Source: Hexactinellida sp. DTS-2022
Lineage: Eukaryota; Porifera; Hexactinellida
Length of the DNA stretch: 64,000 bases
NCBI GenBank assembly: GCA_028753945.1
Contig: JAPNXP010000003.1
Coordinates: forward strand, 5,518,001-5,582,000
Direction: 5' to 3'
Shown here: piece by piece, positions 44,105 through 54,800 of the stretch
Numbering within the stretch: the stretch's first letter is position 1
Layout: each line of letters opens with the position of its first letter
Program-made: the position numbers and the translations under genes
Notes under the pieces: generated by a model
What the model was told of the DNA's origin: nothing
Seen by the model: the letters and a program-made list of their open reading frames with translations, nothing else
Database searches by the model: none

Positions 44105-44806
44105 ATGGTTACTCGTTTGAGAATGCGATTCCAAGTGAAGGGGTGTAAGAACCGACATTGGTTCAACTTAGTGGTTGCTAATAACCGCAAGTTCAGACGC
44201 GACGGTAAGCACTTCGAGCAGATCGGCACTTACGACCCTTATCCTAATCAGAACAATGAGAAAATGGTTTTATTCGACTTTGACCGGATCCGCTACTGGT
44301 TGGGAGTGGGGGCAGAGCCTACTCCAATGGTAGCGCACTTGTTGGGTCTGGCCGGCATTCTGCCAGTGTACCCACCGTCCGTAAGGCTAGCCGAGAAGAG
44401 ACGGAAAATGGTAGAGGAGAAGAAACGGAGGGAAGAGAAAGAGAAATTGGAAAAAGAGAAAAAGGAGGAAAATCAGAAATTGGAAGAACAAAAATTGGAC
44501 GAAAATAAGAATTTGGAGGAAAAACAGAATTTGGAAGAAAATCAGAATTTGGAGGAAAAACAGAATTTGGAAGAAAATCAGAATTTGGAGGAAAAACAGA
44601 ATTTGGAAGAAAATCAGAAGTTGGAAGAACCAAAATTGGAAGAAAATCAGAAGTTGGAAGAACCAAAATTGGAAGAAAATCAGAAGTTGGAAGAACCAAA
44701 ATTGGAAGAAAATCAGAAGTTGGACGAAGAAAACACGGTTGAGGAGTCTAAGGAATCTGAGCCTGACCAGACTGCTAATAGTTCTAATTCAACCCGAATT
44801 ACTTAG
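44105..44806 (+). CDS. MRPS16: Mitochondrial ribosomal protein bS16m with long charged repeat tail
   Basis: 233 aa, single exon. Residues 1-98 are the bS16 fold: LRMRFQVKGCKNRHWFNLVV, then RDGKHFEQIGTYDP, NQNNEKMVLFDFDRIRYWLGVGA and LLGLAGILPVYPP, all matching human MRPS16 as I remember it. It is a structural protein of the mitochondrial small subunit. The remaining ~135 residues are a Lys/Glu/Gln/Asn tail built of QNLEENQ/NLEEKQ and KLEEPKLEENQ repeats, presumably a charged helix; the human tail is much shorter and different. No classical targeting presequence is evident; human MRPS16 also has only a short leader. A MITE ends just before the ATG. Confidence 0.92.
   Translation: MVTRLRMRFQVKGCKNRHWFNLVVANNRKFRRDGKHFEQIGTYDPYPNQNNEKMVLFDFDRIRYWLGVGAEPTPMVAHLLGLAGILPVYPPSVRLAEKRRKMVEEKKRREEKEKLEKEKKEENQKLEEQKLDENKNLEEKQNLEENQNLEEKQNLEENQNLEEKQNLEENQKLEEPKLEENQKLEEPKLEENQKLEEPKLEENQKLDEENTVEESKESEPDQTANSSNSTRIT
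44460..44740 (+). repeat. In-frame coding minisatellite of bS16m
   Basis: Two interleaved repeats: GAGGAAAAACAGAATTTGGA-type units (36 bp) and AAGTTGGAAGAACCAAAATT units (33 bp). Unit lengths are multiples of three, so copy-number changes preserve the frame. Confidence 0.9.
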
Positions 44807-45120
44807 TAAATTATTAAATCTTATATTGTCGATTTATTTCGATTTAGTAGATAAATGTGAGCATTTTCATATTTTCGATATGGTGCTTGCTTATATCCAT
44901 CGGCCAACACCTTTTTAATATAAAAACCGGCTTCTAAACGTGAATTTTTGATGTTTAATAAAATGACTTTGCCAATTTCCTCAAAATTACATCAGAAAAG
45001 ATTACACCCGTTATTAGAATTTTTAACATTAATTATTTCAAACGATTTTGATTTCACCCTTGTACCATGGAGTAGGATAAATTAATTTGCAATTTTGCAT
45101 TGAAATAAGTATACCAATAT
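44807..45120. other. 3' flank of the bS16m gene
   Basis: AT-rich sequence with no exon or recognisable element. Confidence 0.5.
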
Positions 45121-45795
45121 CAGAGATGCAGCGGTCCGGAAATTTCATGGACCGGACCGGACCGTCATGATTTTTTCTGGACAGTCCGGACCGGTCCAGA
45201 CCGTATGATCAAAATATTGGATCGGTCTGGACCGGTCCAGACCGATGAACCGGTCCAGACCGATGAACCGGTCCAGACCAATGAACCGGTCCAGACCGAT
45301 GAACCGGTCCAGACCGATGAACCAGTCCAGACCGATGAACCGGTCCAGACCGATGTACTGGTCCAGACCGATGAACCGGTCCAGACCGATGAACCGGTCC
45401 AGACCGATGTACTGGTCCAGACCGTTATATCCCTTATTTGGACCGTTACAGACCGCAAAGTAGGGTGGATAATTATATCCACTTGTGTTTATAAGATACT
45501 TATTACTTATGTGCTTGTAAACAATGGGTAATAACGGATTTGAGCCCGATCGCTTGTCCAATCTAGGATGAGTCCAGACCGATGAACGGTCCAGACCGTT
45601 GAACCGGTCCAGACCGTTGAACCGGTCCAGACCGATGGACCGGTCCAGACCGATGAACGGTCCAGACCGTTATATCGTTAATTTGGACCGGTCCAGACCG
45701 CACTTGAAAACAAGTAGACCGGACCGACCTGAGACCGGTCGGTCCGGTCCGGTCCCGGTCTGGACCGCAGTCCGGTCCAGACCGCTGCATCTCTG
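45121..45795. mobile_element. hAT MITE with perfect 8-bp target duplication and internal minisatellite
   Basis: Ends CAGAGATGCAGCGGTCCGG and CGGTCCAGACCGCTGCATCTCTG (inverted), flanked by ACCAATAT at 45113-45120 and 45796-45803. 675 bp. The interior is largely tandem GGTCCAGACCGATGAACC (18 bp). It sits ~90 bp upstream of the next gene's ATG, so in its promoter or 5' UTR. Confidence 0.93.
45219..45425. repeat. 18-bp minisatellite (CGGTCCAGACCGATGAAC)n
   Basis: About 11 copies, with a second shorter block at 45570-45662. GGTCCAGACC is itself near-palindromic. Open in several frames because 18 is a multiple of three. Confidence 0.93.
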
Positions 45796-45887
45796 ACCAA
45801 TATAAGTTGAATCAATGACCATTCTAACTACTGATTCCCTATCTATCATTCAGTATAACTGCTAACATAAGCTAGCTAGTTGGCCGT

Positions 45888-48800
45888 ATGGCGAGCAGAG
45901 AGCCTAAGCAGTCTAACCGTCTGAGTCTCTCTCTCAGTCTCCTCAGCCCCAAGCGCAAGAAGCCGCCCCCTCCCACCCGGACACTATACATCTCGAGTCC
46001 CCTCAACTCCTTCGGGCCCTCTGGAGAGAGACTCGGGATACGGGCCGATGACGTCACGCTGCCGCTGCGCGTCTACTGCGAGATATTCGGACCCTCCGTG
46101 AATTACAAGTCTGTGGGGGTAACACCTGCCTCTACTGCTGCCCAGATTATGCAGAGTCTGTTCCAGAAAATGAGTGGAGTTGGAGAAGATACGGGCCCCG
46201 CGCTAACTGAGTTCTGCTTGGTAGAAGTGAGTTATAATTTGTATTACAGTAGAACCTCGTTAATAGCCTTCTATACATAAGGCAATGGCACTCACTCAAA
46301 TTTCTGGACCAGGGATTGGTTAGTGTAGTCAACTAAATATATGTAATACAATTATTCTTCGAAATAGTAATCTAAGTCTACTTGTGTAATTGTTTTTATA
46401 GGGATGGTAATGTACAAGAAGCATATTTTTGAGGTACTACTTGTTCGAAATTACGTCACCGTATTGTCTAATAGGCAAAATATGCCAAAACTTTCACCGC
46501 ATGTAAAATGTTCAATTTCGCTTTTTAAAATAAATTGCTGTGACTAATCCAGCAATTTCCAACCTTTTTCAACCGTGGACCCCCTATAGTAAATATTAAC
46601 ATTATGTGGACCCCCTCCCATTGTCCGTAATACATCCTGTGGACCCCCTCCCATTGACCGTAATACATCCTGTGGACTCAGGTTGGGAACCACTGGACTA
46701 ACCCATCTAGGAGCATTTTACACAAAATATCTCAGAATCAAATTAGGAATGTTACCACATTCCTCTGTTGCCTTTGAAACGTGATTTCAATGATTGAGAT
46801 AATATCTCGAGAAGGAATATCATTGCAGCTTAGTCAATGGATCCAATTGATAGCCGTCCTTAACTTCCTATTCAATGATAATACATTTCGATGCTCTATC
46901 TCAAACCAATTTTCCGCAAAATGTGAGACATGTCTAGAAGAGACATGTCCAAAAGAGACATGTCCAAAAGAGACATGTCTAGAAGAGACATGTCCAGAAG
47001 AGACATGTCCAGAAGAGACATGTCCAGAAGAGACATGTCCAGAAGAGACATGTCCAGAAGAGACATGTCCAGAAGAGACATGTCCAGAAGAGACATGTCC
47101 AGAAGAGACATGTCCAAAAGAGACATGTCCAGAAGAGACATGTCTAGAAGAGACATGTCCAGAAGAGACATGTCCAAAAGAGACATGTCCAGAAGAGACA
47201 TGTCCAGAAGAGACATGTCTAGAAGAGACATGTCTAGAAGAGACATGTCCAGAAGAGACATGTCCAGAAGAGACATGTCCAGAAGAGACATGTCCAGAAG
47301 AGACATGTCCAAAAGAGACATGTCCAGAAGAGACATGTCCAGAAGAGACATGTCCAGAAGAGACATGTCTAGAAGAGACATGTCCAGAAGAGACATGTCC
47401 AAAAGAGACATGTCCAGAAGAGACATGTCCAGAAGAGACATGTCTAGAAGAGACATGTCTAGAAGAGACATGTCCAGAAGAGACATGTCCAGAAGAGACA
47501 TGTCCAGAAGAGACATGTCCAAAAGAGACATGTCCAGAAGAGACATGTCCAGAAGAGACATGTCCAGAAGAGACATGTCCAGAAGAGACATGTCCAGAAG
47601 AGACATGTCCAGAAGAGACATGTCTAGAAGAGACATGTCCAGAAGAGACATGTCTAGAAGAGACATGTCCAGAAGAGACATGTCCAGAAGAGACATGTCC
47701 AGAAGAGACATGTCCAGATGAAGAACTGTATTTGGAATAAAATTCCTGTTGTTCAAACACTTTGGTTGGTTGGTGTATGCTTTGAAGAGGAATTCCTCCA
47801 ATTATATTCAGGCGTAATTACAGCAGAGACGGCAGGATTTTCCCGAGAGGGGGCTATTAAAAAGCCCCTGGCGCATGCGCGCTACTTTCCCTCTGGCACA
47901 TGCGCCAGGGACTTTTTAATATACAGTCGACTCCGCTTAATAGAGCCACTGGTTATTAGATTTATTCGCTTAATGGGGTCAACTTTCACAAGCTTTATAG
48001 AACTGAGTTTCATTTGGCTTAAAATATTATCGGTTAATACAATTCATATAAAAACTACAATGTGTACTACAGTAGTTAATACGGTTAATACGAACACCTT
48101 TTAACGGTCCTTTGGATTATATTAATGAGTTATCCTGTATTTGAATAGATGTGCATACTGGCTGAGTTCGCTTATCTTCGTCTGTTGGAGGAATCAGCTA
48201 ATCCTCTCCTGCTGTACCAAGAGCACTCCAAGCGATACAAAAGTTCTGACAACTGGAGACTCAAACTGATCCTCAGATCTCAGCTCAAGGCCAATGCTAG
48301 CAATATCACGAGCAACTTTAAAAGTAATATACTAATTATGAAATAATTATATGTAGACCGTCTATTTTAGACCAGGCTTTCTTGACTTAAAACTATAATA
48401 ATCCCATAGACGGCAGGGGCTTTTGATCTACATAATTAGATATTATTTGCAGATTTTTTCTTAGTTTGTATGGGCTTTTATAGACCGTCTACATATAAGA
48501 AAGCTCATTAATTAGCATTACACATTTATAGATTTTCTTTATTTTAAGAAATATTTGGAATTTTTGGAAAAAGTGTAATAATATTAATATGTATTATGTC
48601 TGTATATTGTAGGAGATCGCAGTTTGGTTTGTGTTCGTGTAAACTGCTACTGTTTGGAAGATTCATTTCTCTCAGTTTGTTTGCTGCTACCTCAGTCAGC
48701 TACCTGTGAAAAGATTATCAATAAGGTGGGTAGGAATATTATCATATCTCAATAGAAATAATTTGTTTTAACGTTACTTAATGCTTCCAAGCGTGTATCT

Positions 48801-51800
48801 AATTTTCGCGAATTTTGTGTTAATTTCGGGAATTTTGCTCTCATGACAAATTTCCCTATCAGCAAGATATTTGTACAAAATGTGCATTTCTTTCTATGAC
48901 ATAACCTGTATATGTTCCGCTTTATAGATAGTAACAGAGTTCGCTTGCACGAGACAACCCGATGACTTCTCTCTACACTACCCAGCCCTCAATAGCGGAA
49001 CTAACGGTAGATAGATAGCACATGATGGATTGAATCCTATGAGATTATAATCATACCATTCATGTTGTGATACATTGAATTAATAGGATTAGAAATGACA
49101 CGGGATTCAATTTCTCATGCAACAGAACACTTATGAATAGTACAATTAAATTCCTGTTATAACTAAGCGAGAATATAACGAAATAACTGCTTATAACGAA
49201 ATAGAGATTTCCCCCAGAGCACTAAATACGTACATTAATTTGTATCCGCTTATAACGAATATCCAGATATAACGAAGGGATTTACAGGTCCCAAGCACTT
49301 CGTTATAACGAGAGTTCACTGTAGTATTACACACTTCGCTTAATTGGTTTACTTTGGCGTTTGGCCCGAGGGTAGTTTAACCGAATTAAACGAGAATATT
49401 ACGAGCCAAACTGAATTCTTGCGAAATGCTAACTCAATTAAACGGAACACCCAAGTAACGGTAGTTCCATTAAGCTGAATCTACTGTACATTGGTGTTAG
49501 CCTTATAGCAATTTCTCTAATAGCTCATAATTATTATATACAGTCGACTCCGCTTAATAGAGCCCAGTTAATACCGGTTAATCGACTGTATACGTATACG
49601 TATATTGCTTTATAGCAAGTTGTTTTAGTCCCCAAGTGAGCATTAATGTTAACTTTGTTCCTCTAATACCAAGTTCGCCTAGTAGCAAGCAAATTTCGTG
49701 CAAAATGCGACTTGCTATTATACCACTGTATATTATTATTCTACTATTTACTGTAGATCAGGTACCTAACTCAATAACTCTCGACTACCTACAGAAACAT
49801 ACCGGAATTGATGCTATTGAGCTTACACTAAGGTTAGTTATATATTAGTGTATCTGTTAGTCCCATGCCATGAGCATATTGTTATAACGTATAACTGTGT
49901 CTAGATGCAAGTATGAGGATAATCAGGATATAGCAGATGAATATGAATTGAATGACGCAGAAAGTACAAATGCACACGAATGCTATAGAGACCATACGGA
50001 GCACAAATACAGGTACGCACATTTCGTATGGCGATAACTATACAGTGAACTCTCTTAAGGGAAATATTAATCACATTGAAACTCAGTGAACTCTCGTTAT
50101 AACGAAGTGCTTGGGACCTGTAAATTCCTTGGTTATATCCGGATATTCGTTATATGCGGATAATAATTAATGCATTTAGTGTTTGGGGAAAATCTCCATT
50201 TCGTTATAAGCAGTTATTTCGTTATATCCGACTTGGTTATAACGGGAGTTCACTGTATACAGAGTTATAGGCATTGCTTTGATTATTAATTAAATAAATC
50301 GAGACCGATTGGCTCGTAGTACAGTAGAACCTCGTTAGTACGAATACTCTTTCAGTCCCCTTCAAAGCATTTTCAATACAAATGATATTGGTTAATACGA
50401 ATTCCGGATAAGGTGAACGCATTTTGACGGTCCCCTGGTGTTCGTACTAACGAAGTGCTACTGTATATGATTGCTGTATTAACTACTCTCATATTAGTCA
50501 TATAGCTATCCATAGCTTAACAAGGAGTATATTTCTAGTGATAACTCGGTTGAATCAGATGACGTGTGGGTTGAGTACTATGCCTCTAACAGAGAAAAGT
50601 TATACTACATAAAGTGAGTGGTATTATGCGTACTTATAACTTCAGGATTTCATTCACTAGCGAGTAATGGTATATTTCCGTTCAAAAGGATAATTATATT
50701 AGTGTTTTCAGAAAAATTATGTATACCAGTGCACCCAAAAGTAAACAACAGTTCTTTGTTTTGTTTGTTTGTTTGTTTGTGTTAAATAACCAAATAAATT
50801 ATTTGAGCAAAAAGTTGCAACAAGTAAGTAATCATAGCATAAACTGTCTGTTATTGATAATACAGAATCGAACTATCCTTATGGTGCAGCTGAAATTTAT
50901 TGAGCTACTAATGGGAGAATTTGAATTTACCAAACAAATTACATTGTATAGCATTCTTATAAAGGGAAGGGAACTTTATGAGGAATAAATTAATACACCA
51001 CAAAGATGTATAATTCTAAATGATTAGTTTCTAGGCGTAGTAAGGCCGCACAGCGGTCGTTAATTGAGGTGTGAAGCGCCGAACCGTCGCAAAGCGACCG
51101 AGACCGAAGGGCTCGTATATACTAATTATCACATTACTACTCTCTGTAGCTCTGACACAGAAGATATACTCTGGGTACATCCAACTACTCAGCAAGAGAT
51201 GTACCTACATTCAGGTACCGTACTATGCTCAGTAGATATACTATAGCGTATACAGTCGACACCGCTTAATAGAGTCACCTCGGGACCAGGTTGCTTTGAC
51301 CCTATTAAGCGGAGAAATCTATTAACCAAAAAATATTTTAAGCCAAAATGTCATTCCGTCCTATAAATCCTGCGAAATTTTGACCCGATTAAGCAGTGAA
51401 ATATATTAACCGGTGGCTCTATTAAGCGGAGTTGACTATATAATCTGTTATTTGTATTGGGTAGATATACACTATATAGCATATATAATCTGTTATTATT
51501 GTGTAGATCTGCCTCCCGGATGGGTGAGAGGAGTAGACAGAGAGTCCGGGAGAGTTTTCTATCAAAAGTTAGTTCTATAATAGTATATTTCTCTGCCCCA
51601 GCTATTATTACTTACCGTACTGCTGTAGTACATTTGACAAGAGGATAGAGTGGTCGCACCCTCTCCGACACCTGCACCGGATATACAAGCAGTCCCTACA
51701 GCCGGTCTCCAACGCCTCCCTCCCGAGGCCCGCCCCCTCTCTCCACCCGCCCCCGGCCCGCTGCCCCCCGCCCCCTCCCGTGCCCGTGTCGGCCCGCCCC

Positions 51801-54800
51801 AGTCTCCTGACTCCTCCGGACGCGTACCAGCTCAGTCGGTCTCTTAACTCCAGTCGGCAGTCTGTGGGCGAGGAGGTGGAGAGAGCCAGCAGCGACGCGC
51901 TGCTCACCGAGCTGGATACCGCGTCTGGCAAGAAAGCGCAGAGAAAGGTAATAGCACATCCATGGTTATACTAGTGCATTGTACAGGGACCTTAAAATAC
52001 CATGTATTGACTAGGAATTACCCAGGAGCGCGAGACGCTCCTTTTGGAGCATGATTTTGGAAAATTTGAATTTTAGAGTGCAAAAATTTGGAATCAACTC
52101 CTATACCGTAACATTAATTTGTGATTTAGGCGGAATTACAAATGGCTGTACAATACACTGCATGCAACAGTTCTGTATAACTACAGTATACTCTCGTTAA
52201 TTTGAACACGGTTAAGGCGAAATAACGGTTAATGTATACAAGGTTAAATTCCCCCAGCCTATACAAATGCATGCAAGTTACTCCGGTAATACGAATTCCG
52301 GATAATACGAACAAATACAAATATCTACGGTCCCCTGGTGTCCCTATAACGAGAGTATGCTGTACACATATACCCGTACTATAACCTTCTAACCAATAGA
52401 ACAAGAGACTGAACAATCTCAGAAGATTATTGGTTTACGAGAAATACTCTGATGACTCCGACACAGGATCTGGACACAAAATAAAGTCGTTATTCGCTCC
52501 CACAAATCGCAGGAAGCAATCGGACGGTGCCCTGATGCCTGGCATTAGAGCTACGGTAACACCAGATCCGAGTCCGGTCGGTAGGAAGAAGTCTGTTGTT
52601 TCTGTTGCCAGCAGTGCGAGCGAGAGATCCTATCCCATGTCCTCTCTGCCTCGGAACCTATCGGCTGTTAGGGCAGCTCAAGGTACGTTATACAGTTATA
52701 CAGGCCGTCACTTGAAAGGGATCTTTTGTAGCCGCGCGAAAATCGAGGGATATTCCCATATAATACAAATTGAGTTATTAGCCGCATGTGATCGAATCTT
52801 GGCACGAAGAAATTTTGTCTGTAAGAAAGCCTGTGTTTTCTGCTAGTGGCCACTTTACAGGGACAATTAATATAACCGAGCGAATTGATTGGACATGCTT
52901 TTACACTTTAGTATTCTGTCAAACAAATACTGGGCTTTACTGTATATTTGGAACTATTTGTTGCCCACACCTTTCTAATGTAATTTCAAACATTGACAAG
53001 ATAATTTTATTTCATTTTTTTGCGACCCGGGTTCGTATTATATTATGTGTCCCTCTTTAATTCCCTTTGTAGTTCGCTAGGAATATTATGGTTCGCACTT
53101 TCCCTACTTTATACTTCCAATCTAGCCGTTAATAATCCTGGATTCCGAGCTGAGCACGAAAGGAGTAATTCCTATGGCTGCAGTGAGTTGCTAGGCGAGA
53201 CAGCTGTTATTCTCACACAGCAGAGCTCAGAGCAGTCAGCCTACTTCCGGTCTGTCTCAGAGGCAGAGCAGCACGAGCACACGGCCGCCACAGCTCTGGA
53301 GGAGGCCTTCTCTCTCCTGGACAGCGACAGGGCTCCCGTTGGGAGAGAGAGGTACTCCGGGGAAGTTATCGTTAATAAGGTGAGGGGAGTCTGCTACCAT
53401 CCTTATATGTAGTTACATAGGAAACTGCTGTCTTTTATTTTGAACATGCAAATGACCAAAAATGTTTTTCATACAATAAACATTGGATTTAACGACATCG
53501 GCTTTTCTGACAAATTGCTAATAACTACTTTTTATCTTACCCAAGAAGTCCGTAGCAGTATTTGAAGCTGCTTCGGATTTAGTGACCCTTTTCGCCTGCC
53601 CAACTCAACTTAATATAAGCCTTATATAAGTTGATAAATTGAGACCATAGGGCTTGTTCATAGTTTTAATATTAAACAGACGAATAACTTCAGAATAAGC
53701 AGACCTATATAAATAGTATACTGTTATACGTATGAACAACAACACACAGTTCGTATGTTTGGAATTAAGTAATTAACACACTATGTCAGCAATTCCCAAC
53801 CGTTTATCAACCGTGGAGCCCCTGTAACAAATATTAAATATTTAATTCTGTGGACCCCCTCCAATTCACCATAATAACAATTTTGAGATCTTATGGATCC
53901 CAGGTTGGTAACCACTGCACTATGTTATCTGCTTAATACTTTGCCTGGGATTTGTTCGCACAAAGTCATTACATATAATTAAGCTATTCCTTAACTTTAG
54001 TTTTGGGAATTTATCTGAGAATTTTAGAGTTTCTATGAGTTTAGGGTTTAACTATAAATTCCATTATTCCATACTAAGTATCACCTGTGCTTTATTGTAT
54101 TTTATGCATAATTGCCATTAAACTTTTATAGAATTTTTAGAAAGCATATGTATGTATAGCCAGAAGCAATTAAATAGCATTTAAATCTGATTCAATTAAT
54201 AGGTTGAATAAGTACGTAATTGATTCCTCTGTTGTTTTAAATTTCAATTCCTTTTGTTGATATATATTCGCTTCTTCCCCTAGCTATTAGGCTATTCATT
54301 TTCTATTATTTCCTAGACAAATTTTGTTTGCTCTTTTCTCATAAATACGAACAAGAGGGGAACGTCTAAATTTGTTCGTATTATCCGGAATTCGTATTAA
54401 TTAACCGGAATCACTTGCATGCATAGGCGAGGGGAATTAACTTTGTACTCCTTAACCGATATTTTGTGTCAGTATTAACGAGTCTGCTGTATTCACTAGA
54501 ACGCACTTATCTCCGAGAAGAGTCACTTAGCGAGAGAAGAGGAAACAGCTGATAACTCTATGAACAGCTGTTTCGAAGCGGTCGGGGATTCTAGCTTTGA
54601 CGAGGGGAGTGACCAAGACATGTCCCATCCTACAAAGGAGTACACAGTAGTGGTAGAGTCAAGTGATTATACTACGGAGATAAATAGCTATAAGAGAGAG
54701 GGACCCGTTGTATCTGACATCAGTGTGGCTAATAAGGTATCTCCCTATTTTGTCTCTACATATCCTTTTGTTTAAATTCTATGAATTAATTAATTCAGAA

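Noticed and set aside
45145-45790. ORFs of 60-140 codons rich in WTG, QTDEPV or RPMNRS repeats
   Set aside because: Produced by the 18-bp minisatellite inside a hAT MITE; no start context or conserved domain.
46781-47801. Four ORFs of 263-319 codons on both strands (Cys/Glu, Ser/His/Val, Met/Ser/Leu or Arg/Asp/Met repeats)
   Set aside because: All are readings of the same 15-bp minisatellite; the period is a multiple of three so stops are absent in several frames.
51608-51959. Antisense Arg/Gly-rich ORFs
   Set aside because: Shadows of the Pro/Ser-rich exon 51629-51947 of the RA/WW gene.
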